DNA from: DASPXY01 sp038227745
GTDB lineage: Bacteria; Planctomycetota; Planctomycetia; Gemmatales; Gemmataceae
Reading direction: 5' to 3'
DNA: 18,261 bases
NCBI GenBank assembly: GCA_038227745.1
Contig: JBBRPS010000091.1
Location: forward strand, 1-18,261
A model generated the notes under the pieces. The model had not been told where the DNA came from and made no database searches. It saw nothing but the letters and a program-made list of their open reading frames with translations. The position numbers and the translations under genes are program-made. Positions 5,948 through 12,138 of the stretch are shown piece after piece (the first letter of the stretch is position 1; each line of letters starts with the position of its first letter).

Positions 5948-8900
5948 ATGTCAACGCAGCTCCACCTGGACGATTTGCGGCGTGCGTGGGAGGCGCGGGA
6001 TCCGGGCCTGGTCGATCTGGTGGACCGCCTGGCCGCGCAGCCGGACGAGCCGCCGCAGACACCCGTCCGCGAAGGTGCCCTGACCTTCACCAGGTTCCTC
6101 CGCGAAATCCAGACGCCCGCGTTCCACCGCAAGCCGCGCGCGGAACAGGCTCATTACCGCATCGAGCAGCTCAAGGCCCTGCAGGCGCCCGACGCCGAGG
6201 TGCCTCTGCCCGAGCGCCTCAAGCTCCATGAAATCCTGCTCACGCTCTGGAACGACGACAGTCCGTTCGCCCGCACCTGCCTGCTGCGGATCATCGCGCG
6301 GGTGCGGCTGACGTACGGGCCGTGGCGGGCGCTGAAGCGCATCTTCAAGGAGGCGGAGGGCCGCGGCGACACGGAGATCTACGGCGCCCTGGCGGCGCGC
6401 TTCGACATGGCCTACGCCGCCGGCGGCCAGCCGATCCGCGTCGGCACGCTCGCCTACCTCGCGCGCCGGGCGTGGCGCTACCTGCGCCGCACCGGCCAGT
6501 CCCTGCCCGCCGCCTACGCCGACACCGCCGCCGAGTTCCTCGCCCACTACACCGACGACACCAACTGGCGCGGCACCTGGGTCGCCAACCACGTCTTCTA
6601 CCACACCAGCAAGGCGTACAACCGCGCCCGCTTCACGTACCGCAGCAAGCCGGGCAACATCCTGGAGCACCGCGCCTACCCCGAGCTGTGGACGCGCAGC
6701 CCGCGACCGCTCTTCTCGCTGCTCGAACGCGCCCGCTCCGAACAGGTGCGCGAGTTCGCGACGACCGCGCTCAAGACCGACTTCCGCGCCCTCCTGCGCG
6801 AGGTTGAGCCGGCCTGGGTGGCGCGCCTCGTCGGACTGGGGAGCAAGACGATCGATGAATTCGTCATCTGGATCCTGAACAACGTGCCGCGCTTCGAGCA
6901 GGCGTCATTCCGCACGCTGGGGCTGCACGAGGCGGTGCTGCGGCTGTTCGACTCGCCCTCCGCCGACGCCCAGGCCTACGCCGCCGAGTACGCCCGCACC
7001 CACGCTCGCGACCTCCCCGTGTCCGAGCTGGTGCGGCTGGCGAACAACAGCCACCCGAACGTCCGCAAACTGGCGTGCGACCTGCTGCTGGCCCGCGACC
7101 CGCGCAAGGAGGTCGGCCTGGACGCCTGGGGCCAACTCCTCGAGACCGACCACGGTCACGACCTGGCTGCCGGCGTGCTGCGCCAGAACTTCGGCGCCAG
7201 TGAGCTGACGCCCGCGTGGTTCAAGGCCCGCCTGTTCTCGCCGCAGCCGCTGGCGTTCAAATTCGCCGAGCAGCTGCTGCCGCAGATCCACCCGTACGAG
7301 AAGCTCGGTGCGGCGTTCTTCGTGGACCTGCTGGAGCGGTTGGGCGATAACGAGCAAGAGGCGATCCGCCAGAACTACCCGTGGGCCGGGCGCATCGCCA
7401 CCTTCGCGCTCAAGGGCCTGGAACGCTTCGACCTGAACGCCCTGAACGTCGATTTCCTGCGCCGCCTGCTGCTCGACCCGCTGACGCGCGCGCAGGTCCT
7501 CAAGTGGATCAACGAGGGCCGGCTCAAGGCGCCCGCCCTCGGCGTGAACTTCTTCAAGACAGTCGCGTTCCACCCCGCCTGGGACACCGATGCGTGGATG
7601 ACCGCCCTGCGCGACGACGGCCGGCCGTGGGCGCGGCGGCTGACCCACGACGAGCCGCTGGCCGAGCAGGTGCTGGCCTGGCTGGGCGACGTGCGCCGCT
7701 TTCCCGCGTCTGAGCTGGGCTTTGACTGGCTGATGCAGCTCGTGACGCGCAGCGAGCCGCGCTACCACGACTTCGCCGTCGAGACGATGATCAAGGCGTT
7801 CGTGCCGGCCGACTTCGCGAAGGAGGCCGCCGCCCCGGCGGCCGCCGCGCCCGCAGCGGAGAAAGTCGATCTGGGTAAGGCGAGTTTCGTCTTCACCGGC
7901 AAGCTGGCGACGATGGGCCGCAAGGAGGCGGAGGACAAGGTCAAGGCGGCGAACGGCGTGGCGACGTCGTCGGTGACGGGTAAGCTGCATTACCTGGTAA
8001 TCGGCGACGAGGGTTCGCCGCTGTACGGCCAGGGCAAGAAGGGCAGCAAGCAGCTGAAAGCGGAGGAGCTGAACGCCGCGGGCGCCAACATCAAGATCAT
8101 CAGCGAGACGGCCTTCCTGCAGATGCTCGCCGGGCGACCGCAGATCGCGGCGAGCGGCGACGCGACGCTGGCGGGCTGCCGGCGGCTGTGGGAGATGGCG
8201 ACGGCGCCGGGCGCGGGCGACGCGCCGCTGGCCGCGTTCGCGCGCAAGTACATCCGCCGCCATCACCCGGACATCTGTCTGGCGCAGACGGACCGGCCGG
8301 TCGATCCGGGGGCGGAGATCCCCACATCGTTCCTGACGTTCGACCTGGTGCAGCCGCTGTTCGAGGAGAGCCGTAAGCCACTGCGCGACTTCGCGCTGGA
8401 CCTGGCCCGCTGGGAGTTCAACCGCTGGGCGCCGCCGGTCGAGGCGCTGATCCGCCTCTGCGAAATCCCGTATAGCGACGTGCGCCAGTTCGTCTCGGGC
8501 GCCCTGCTCGCCGACGAGGCGCCCGAGCACAAGCGTTACCGCATCGACCCGGCGGTGCTGATGCCCAGTGCCGTGTACAGCTTCTGCGAGTCGCCCGACG
8601 AGGGCACGCGCTTGCTGGGCATGGAGCTGATCAGGCGGTCGCCGCGGTTGCAGTTGCCCGAGGAATTGTTCCGCCTGACGGAGAGCCCGGACCGCAAGGT
8701 GCGGGCGTTCGTGATCCGCGCCTTGTGGTCGCTGTACCGCGACCGCGGCATCACGGCGGACTGGAAGCCGAGCGTGCCGCCGCAGCCGACGGTTGGGGCG
8801 AAGCAGAAGCCGGGCGAGGCGGAGGAAAAGGCGAAAGAACGTGGGACGGGAGCGCCGGCACGGCCGGAGCAGCTGCCCGCCAGTCCCGGCGACCTGCGCG

Positions 8901-9199
8901 CCTTCCTGCGCCGCATCCTGTTCGAGATCCCGGCGACGCGCCTGGAGAAGGCCGGGCAGGTCGAGGGCATCACCGTCAAGCTGAAGCCACTGCCGACGCG
9001 CAAGGCGAAGCTCGACCTGGTGGAGGTGATGCGCGACCTGGCGCTGGAGGAAGGCGACTTCGCGCGGGTGGTGCTGCCGGTGCTGGAGGAGTTCATGGAC
9101 TCGCGCGGCCAGAGCGAGCAGGCGGCGTGCCTGGTGGCGGTGACACGCATCCGGCACAAGTACCCCGAACTGAGCGGGATGTCCGCCGGCAACGGTTAG
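5948..9199 (+). CDS. Giant helical-repeat protein with internal BRCT domain
   Basis: The 1083-residue protein starts at ATG behind AGGAG (5933-5937). Residues 1-630 are almost entirely helical with HEAT/ARM-like stretches, for example LVRLANNSHPNVRKLACDLL near 360-380. An Ala/Pro linker (about 620-637) leads to a BRCT domain (about 644-730): ASFVFTGKLATMGRKEAEDK, then TGKLHYLVIGD and ISETAFLQML. This is the form seen in DNA ligase LigA and other BRCT proteins. The C-terminal part (about 740-1083) returns to HEAT-like helices, for example ESPDRKVRAFVIRALW, with a charged Pro/Glu/Lys linker near 940-980. BRCT domains bind phosphopeptides or DNA; here the role is unknown and no catalytic motif is visible. 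The protein is probably a cytoplasmic scaffold. The TAG stop coincides with the edge of a REP copy, so the native C-terminus may have been altered. Confidence 0.9.
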   Translation: MSTQLHLDDLRRAWEARDPGLVDLVDRLAAQPDEPPQTPVREGALTFTRFLREIQTPAFHRKPRAEQAHYRIEQLKALQAPDAEVPLPERLKLHEILLTLWNDDSPFARTCLLRIIARVRLTYGPWRALKRIFKEAEGRGDTEIYGALAARFDMAYAAGGQPIRVGTLAYLARRAWRYLRRTGQSLPAAYADTAAEFLAHYTDDTNWRGTWVANHVFYHTSKAYNRARFTYRSKPGNILEHRAYPELWTRSPRPLFSLLERARSEQVREFATTALKTDFRALLREVEPAWVARLVGLGSKTIDEFVIWILNNVPRFEQASFRTLGLHEAVLRLFDSPSADAQAYAAEYARTHARDLPVSELVRLANNSHPNVRKLACDLLLARDPRKEVGLDAWGQLLETDHGHDLAAGVLRQNFGASELTPAWFKARLFSPQPLAFKFAEQLLPQIHPYEKLGAAFFVDLLERLGDNEQEAIRQNYPWAGRIATFALKGLERFDLNALNVDFLRRLLLDPLTRAQVLKWINEGRLKAPALGVNFFKTVAFHPAWDTDAWMTALRDDGRPWARRLTHDEPLAEQVLAWLGDVRRFPASELGFDWLMQLVTRSEPRYHDFAVETMIKAFVPADFAKEAAAPAAAAPAAEKVDLGKASFVFTGKLATMGRKEAEDKVKAANGVATSSVTGKLHYLVIGDEGSPLYGQGKKGSKQLKAEELNAAGANIKIISETAFLQMLAGRPQIAASGDATLAGCRRLWEMATAPGAGDAPLAAFARKYIRRHHPDICLAQTDRPVDPGAEIPTSFLTFDLVQPLFEESRKPLRDFALDLARWEFNRWAPPVEALIRLCEIPYSDVRQFVSGALLADEAPEHKRYRIDPAVLMPSAVYSFCESPDEGTRLLGMELIRRSPRLQLPEELFRLTESPDRKVRAFVIRALWSLYRDRGITADWKPSVPPQPTVGAKQKPGEAEEKAKERGTGAPARPEQLPASPGDLRAFLRRILFEIPATRLEKAGQVEGITVKLKPLPTRKAKLDLVEVMRDLALEEGDFARVVLPVLEEFMDSRGQSEQAACLVAVTRIRHKYPELSGMSAGNG

Positions 9200-9241
9200 C
9201 CACAGAACTCCTTCACCTGCCGGGCGAGCCGGCAGGGGTCG
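9197..9241 (-). repeat. REP-like element, copy 1 (inverted)
   Basis: Read on the minus strand, this copy matches copy 3 at 10231-10275 in 44 of 45 positions; the single difference is in the hairpin loop. The core hairpin is CCTGCCGG, a 5-nt loop and CCGGCAGG (9216-9236), followed on the minus strand by the tail GTGAAGGAGTTC. It lies upstream of the transposase gene in the opposite orientation to copies 2 and 3, and it supplies the stop codon of the preceding gene. Confidence 0.85.
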
Positions 9242-9258
9242 GCGCCTGTCCGAAGCAA

Positions 9259-9287
9259 TGGCCAGGCATCTTCTTCGCAACTATACT
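9259..9287 (+). promoter_or_regulatory. Candidate promoter for the transposase gene
   Basis: TGGCCA (9259-9264), a 17-nt spacer and TATACT (9282-9287) give 4/6 and 5/6 matches to the sigma-70 consensus. The site sits between REP copy 1 and the preferred ATG at 9327, which leaves a leader of about 35 nt. This supports the later start, because the promoter would overlap the first codons of the alternative start at 9258. Confidence 0.35.
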
Positions 9288-9326
9288 CTCCCTCACACTC
9301 CCTTCCCTCAACGCGGCGGCTGCACC

Positions 9327-10175
9327 ATGCTTCCCGAGCCCCTCTATCGAGCGGCGGACCTCCGTCCGGCCTATCAGCTTCGCTACGGCTGGACCGGATG
9401 GCCCTCGAAGGCCCCTTTCCCAACCGACCTCCTCGCCCAGGTCTTACCCGACATCGCTCCCGAATGGGAGCAGGACGGCCTTCGCGTCCTGGAAGCGGCG
9501 CTGACTCCGGAGCAACTCCAACTCACGCTCAGCACCACGCCGCAAGTGACTCCCGTAACGCTGGCCGGTCGCGTCAAGGGGCGGCTCCAGCATCACTGCC
9601 GGCGGCGAGGCACCCCCATCGACTTCAGCCGCAAGCTGGCCGTTCGTTCGCTCGGCGACCCCACCCGCGCCGAGGTGGAGGCATACATCCGCAAGCAAGT
9701 CCCGAACGAGGAACTGGCCGACGAACGCTTCCGCGAGATGCTGACCGCGTTCACCGTGGTCAACCCGGATGTGGACCTGTCGGAGGCGACCGAGACGAAC
9801 AGCGGACGTTACTGGTACAACCTTCATCTCGTGCTGGTGGTGAGCGAACGGCATCGCATTGGCGAACCCACGACGCTGGCGACGATCCGCGATACGGTGT
9901 TGCGGATCTGCGTCAAGAAGGGCTATGCAGCATCCACGCTGGCGCTGTTGCCGGATCACCTGCACCTGGCCGTTCGCGGAGTCATCGGACAGGCGCCGGA
10001 GGAGATCGCGTTGGCCTTTCTGAACAATCTGGCGTACGTCCTGGGTCAGCGGCGATGGTGGCAGGCGGGCTATTACGCGGGGACCTTCGGCGAATACGGT
10101 ATGGCCGCGGTACGCTCGAAGGACGCAGAGGCGTGGAGGAGTCGCCCGACCCCTGCCGGCTCGTCCGGCAGGTGA
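9327..10175 (+). CDS. REP-associated Y1/HUH-type transposase (IS200-like)
   Basis: The 282-residue protein is called from ATG 9327; an in-frame ATG at 9258 would add 23 residues overlapping a likely promoter. Family evidence is the HUH motif in ALLPDHLHLAVRG (His211, His213), preceded by NLHLVLVVSERHR and followed by WWQAGYYAGTFGEYG, as in IS200/Y1 transposases and RAYTs. These nick and join single-stranded DNA at hairpins. The N-terminal half (AYQLRYGWTGWPSKAP; RVKGRLQHHCRRRG; FSRKLAVRSLGD) is a family-specific extension I recall from planctomycetes. Aligned by eye with IS608 TnpA, the catalytic Tyr position falls on Lys265; Tyr257, Tyr249 or Tyr250 could substitute, so activity is uncertain. 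The last residues (RPTPAGSSGR) and the stop are encoded within REP copy 2, and the start has no strong RBS. Confidence 0.82.
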   Translation: MLPEPLYRAADLRPAYQLRYGWTGWPSKAPFPTDLLAQVLPDIAPEWEQDGLRVLEAALTPEQLQLTLSTTPQVTPVTLAGRVKGRLQHHCRRRGTPIDFSRKLAVRSLGDPTRAEVEAYIRKQVPNEELADERFREMLTAFTVVNPDVDLSEATETNSGRYWYNLHLVLVVSERHRIGEPTTLATIRDTVLRICVKKGYAASTLALLPDHLHLAVRGVIGQAPEEIALAFLNNLAYVLGQRRWWQAGYYAGTFGEYGMAAVRSKDAEAWRSRPTPAGSSGR

Positions 10176-10190
10176 AGGAGTTCGGCGGCT
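10147..10190 (+). repeat. REP-like element, copy 2
   Basis: This copy has the same core as the others: CCTGCCGG (10152-10159), loop CTCGT, CCGGCAGG (10165-10172), then GTGAAGGAGTTC. It overlaps the end of the transposase gene, whose TGA stop (10173-10175) is part of the repeat tail. It diverges from copies 1 and 3 only after GAGTTC, where it runs into the short tandem repeat. Confidence 0.85.
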
Positions 10191-10220
10191 AGAACGTCGG
10201 CGGCTAGAACGTCGGTGGCT
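10183..10220 (+). repeat. Short tandem repeat between REP copies
   Basis: The 15-bp unit CGGCGGCTAGAACGT occurs twice in tandem (10183-10197 and 10198-10212), with a partial third copy (CGGTGGCT, 10213-10220). The unit resembles the tail of the REP element (TGTGGCTAGAACG after copy 3), so it looks like local expansion of a REP tail. Confidence 0.75.
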
Positions 10221-10230
10221 CTATTCTTCT

Positions 10231-10275
10231 CGACCCCTGCCGGCTCGTCCGGCAGGTGAAGGAGTTCTGTGGCTA
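10231..10275 (+). repeat. REP-like element, copy 3
   Basis: This copy has the core hairpin 10236-10256 (8-bp stem, CTCGT loop) and the tail GTGAAGGAGTTCTGTGGCTA. It is a direct repeat of copy 2 and a near-perfect inverted repeat of copy 1, and it marks the right end of the transposase unit. The next gene's RBS begins 11 bp beyond. Confidence 0.85.
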
Positions 10276-10298
10276 GAACGGCTCCGGAGGGAATCCCC

Positions 10299-11027
10299 AT
10301 GCCAATCCACGACTGGACTCGCGTCCGGTCCAACCGCTTTCACGACTTCCACCAACGCTGGACGATTGCGATCTGCAACGCGCTCAACGCCGGCAGCCTG
10401 CCCTCCGGGTATTTCGCCATGGTCGAGCAGAAGGCGGGCGGTCCCGAGCCAGACGTCATCGCCCTCGAATTGACCCCGCCGTTCGGTCCCTCCTCCGGAG
10501 GAGTCGCCGTCGATACCCATCCGCCGAAAGCCCGCTTCGTGAACCGAACCGAGGCCGCTGGGTACGCCAAAAAGGCGAACCGCATCACGGTCCGCCATCC
10601 CGATGGCGACGTGGTGGCGGTCATCGAGATCGTCTCGCCGGGCAACAAGGACAGCCGGCATGCGATCCGCGCCTTTGCCCGCAAAGCGGTCGAGTTCCTT
10701 CAAGCCGGGGTGCATCTGCTGATCGTGGACCTGTTTCCCCCCGGCCGCCGCGACCCGCAGGGCATCCACAAGGTCATCTGGGACCGCCTCCACGACGAGC
10801 CGTTCGCGCTGCCGCCCGACAAGCCGCTGACCGTGGCGGCCTACGCGGTCAGCACGGAATTGATCGCGTACGTCGAACCGGTCGGAGTCGGCGACCCCTT
10901 GCCCGACATGCCGGTCTTTCTCACGGGAGATCGGTACGTGCCGTGCCCGCTGGAGGCCGCGTACCAGACGGCCTGGGAGCAGTTCCCGGGACCGCTCAAG
11001 GGGCCGCTGGAGGCACCGCCGCGGTGA
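10299..11027 (+). CDS. DUF4058 family protein, copy 1
   Basis: The 242-residue protein starts at MPIHDWTRV with GGAGG at 10286-10290; an in-frame ATG 30 bases upstream lacks an RBS. The MPIHDW opening, the central VIEIVSPGNKD and the later GVHLLIVDLFPPG are the hallmarks of DUF4058, a family of unknown function common in planctomycetes and cyanobacteria. PD at 51-52, Glu110 within EIVSPGNK and Lys117 are spaced like the core of PD-(D/E)XK nuclease-fold proteins such as the Uma2 family, so a nuclease-like fold is an inference worth testing. There is no signal or membrane segment. It stands just after the REP/transposase unit. A second, diverged copy lies 1.2 kb downstream. A weak hairpin (11028-11034 with 11055-11061) follows the stop. 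Confidence 0.88.
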   Translation: MPIHDWTRVRSNRFHDFHQRWTIAICNALNAGSLPSGYFAMVEQKAGGPEPDVIALELTPPFGPSSGGVAVDTHPPKARFVNRTEAAGYAKKANRITVRHPDGDVVAVIEIVSPGNKDSRHAIRAFARKAVEFLQAGVHLLIVDLFPPGRRDPQGIHKVIWDRLHDEPFALPPDKPLTVAAYAVSTELIAYVEPVGVGDPLPDMPVFLTGDRYVPCPLEAAYQTAWEQFPGPLKGPLEAPPR

Positions 11028-11521
11028 GCATCCCAGCGGCGGCCTGGCGGATGGGGGATGCGGCGCGTCACGGGGCGACAGGGCGGTGTCCTCTCCCCGG
11101 GATGGGGACTCCGCTATAAGAAGAAACTGGTCAGCCGGATGTAAGCGAACAACAGGGAAAACGGGTGCCGCGAGGCTTTCCCTCCCCCGCGGAGACACCA
11201 ACTCGCGACGAAGGGCAGCTTATCTGCAGGATACTGACAATTCCGGCAGTGCGCGGGGTTCGGGAGGGCGAGCATTGGAGGCCCGTGCTGGCGGAGGGCC
11301 TGGCGCGAAAGGCCGCGCAATGCGCCATGTGAACGGGCGCGCAGGAGAAGGGCGGGTACTCTACTTCCGCCTGCTGTTATCGGTAATCGTGTGGAAGTAG
11401 AGCGCCAACCGTGCATTATTCGGCAGGCGTACAGCCGGCGCTCTACTTCCGCCTGCTGTTATAGTATTATCGCTGACTGGGCGAGGCGACAGTCGGTGGG
11501 CGACTGCCGCATAAGCAGTAG
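11028..11521. other. Intergenic region between DUF4058 copy 1 and the cassette pair
   Basis: No gene is supported; a 100-residue minus-strand open frame here has no recognisable character and is Arg/Ser-rich. A 7-bp hairpin (GCATCCC 11028-11034 with GGGATGC 11055-11061) directly follows the DUF4058 stop and may end transcription, although it lacks a T-run. Two further structures are listed separately: the repeated 22-mer at 11359-11462, and a hairpin at 11482-11510 just before the proposed cassette start. Confidence 0.5.
11359..11462. repeat. Duplicated 22-mer with alternative hairpins
   Basis: The same 22 bases (beginning CTCTACTTCC, ending CTGCTGTTAT) occur at 11359-11380 and 11441-11462. 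Between them, GGAAGTAGAGCGCC (11392-11405) is the reverse complement of 11437-11450, and its first 10 bases are also the reverse complement of 11359-11368. The middle segment can therefore pair with either copy but not both. This could be the scar of a small insertion or a switchable RNA structure. Confidence 0.75.
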
Positions 11522-11527
11522 TTCGGC
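11472..11527 (+). other. Degenerate attC/attI-like site at the left cassette boundary
   Basis: A hairpin of near-10-bp stem (GCGACAGTCG 11482-11491 or one base offset, with CGACTGCCGC near 11501-11510) is followed by GTTCGGC at 11521-11527. GCTGAC lies upstream at about 11472. The arrangement recalls the two clear attC-like sites downstream, but the 5' R box lacks the AAC core and the arms are unequal. It could be a decayed attC, an attI-like site or chance. Confidence 0.25.
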
Positions 11528-12132
11528 ACCGGAGGCTAGCCTTCTACACACCGGGAGGTTTTGCGACATGACCTTCGAGCAACAGGTTCTCCTCACGCTG
11601 ATCGACAAAGGGCTACTTGCTCTTCTGTTGTTGGCGGCAGGCTTCGCGTTTAAGTGGCTTCTTCAAGACAAGAAAGCTCGTGATGAAGCACTGCACGCGC
11701 TGGCACCTAACCGCACGACGGCTTACCAGGAGCTGTGGAAAACACTGGGGAAAGTACCGCCCTCAAGCGATCAGGCGATCCTTCCCGATGTTCGCAAACA
11801 GCTGGCTGATGCTCTTTCGGATTGGTATCACGAAAAGAGTGGTGCATTGTTCTTATCGTGGAGGACCGCGAAGCGGTTTCTGATCGCCCTCAACTTAGTT
11901 CGAGACGATTCGGCGGCGAACGAGGCTATCCGGGATGCAGTCTCGGCGTTACGCACGCAATTGAAGCGCGACTGCGGAATCTACGGCCCGTTCGAGGTCG
12001 CGAAGCAATTGCCGAGTCCACGCTCCAGGAGCTAAGACGCCGAACCAGGCGCTGCAGCAGACCGGGGCCGCCACCTAGGTTTCTGGGACTTCATAGCCCA
12101 CTCAGGCGGCCCCGGTCTGCTGAGCTTAGTCG
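11522..12132 (+). mobile_element. Proposed integron gene cassette 1 (155-residue membrane protein)
   Basis: The cassette is proposed to run from the TTCGGC of GTTCGGC (11521-11527) to the G of GTTCATC (12132). It holds one gene followed 3 nt later by an attC-like site. If circularised, G12132 joined to TTCGGC would form GTTCGGC, the exact complement of the site's 5' R box GCCGAAC (12039-12045). The present downstream neighbour (GTTCATC) pairs less well. This is the signature left when cassettes insert next to each other. No integrase gene is in the window. Confidence 0.6.
11568..12035 (+). CDS. Small single-pass membrane protein of unknown function
   Basis: The 155-residue protein starts at ATG 11568 with GGGAGG at 11553-11558; longer upstream frames lack an RBS. 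Residues about 10-31 (LIDKGLLALLLLAAGFAFKWLL) form one membrane helix, followed by a charged helical cytoplasmic-type tail (DKKARDEALHAL). The remainder is soluble and mostly helical. Openings of the type MTFEQQ...LLTLIDKG plus one membrane helix occur in many short bacterial hypothetical proteins, which I recall being frequent in integrons. Codon use is visibly less GC-rich than in neighbouring genes (CTT, GCT, TTA and GAA codons), which suggests foreign origin. The TAA stop is 3 nt before the attC-like site, as in compact cassettes. It may be a toxin, an immunity protein or another accessory factor; nothing in the sequence decides this. Confidence 0.8.
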   Translation: MTFEQQVLLTLIDKGLLALLLLAAGFAFKWLLQDKKARDEALHALAPNRTTAYQELWKTLGKVPPSSDQAILPDVRKQLADALSDWYHEKSGALFLSWRTAKRFLIALNLVRDDSAANEAIRDAVSALRTQLKRDCGIYGPFEVAKQLPSPRSRS

Positions 12133-12138
12133 TTCATC
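12039..12138 (+). other. attC-like recombination site A
   Basis: This is an imperfect 100-nt palindrome with attC geometry. R'' is GCCGAAC (12039-12045), followed by a 5-nt unpaired spacer and a 3-bp L stem (GCT 12051-12053 with AGC 12123-12125) with one bulged base, G12054. A perfect 18-bp stem follows (12055-12072 with 12105-12122) around a 32-nt loop, then a 6-nt spacer and R' GTTCATC (12132-12138). R'' ends GAAC and R' begins GTTC. Classical attC has RYYYAAC, whereas here the fourth base is G, so the match is not perfect. The left part, translated, gives NQALQQT, a peptide I recall at the ends of many hypothetical proteins, consistent with dispersed attC-type repeats. Confidence 0.65.

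Larger units (their letters stand above)
9197..10275 (+). mobile_element. REP-associated transposase unit
   Basis: A single HUH transposase gene is enclosed by REP-like hairpins: one inverted copy before it and two direct copies after it. The outermost copies (9197-9241 and 10231-10275) are nearly identical inverted repeats and define a unit of about 1.08 kb. This matches the organisation of RAYT loci, where a domesticated or mobile Y1 transposase is flanked by the REP sequences it acts on. I see no target-site duplication. Confidence 0.75.

Noticed and set aside
6905..9280. Minus-strand open frame of 791 codons opposite the BRCT/helical-repeat gene
   Set aside because: It is Arg/Gln-rich low-complexity translation without any domain, while the plus strand encodes a BRCT domain and an ordered helical protein with an RBS.
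9197..10275. Direct repeats as a CRISPR array
   Set aside because: There are only three copies, in mixed orientation and with irregular spacing around a transposase gene; no Cas genes are present. They fit REP elements.
11114..11416. Minus-strand open frame of 100 codons in the intergenic region
   Set aside because: It has no RBS and no domain and overlaps the duplicated 22-mer structure; it is probably non-coding.
11392..11450. Possible further attC site around GCGCCAACC and the 14-bp inverted repeat
   Set aside because: It lacks a GTT-type R' box at the right distance and the spacer/bulge geometry seen in the two better sites.
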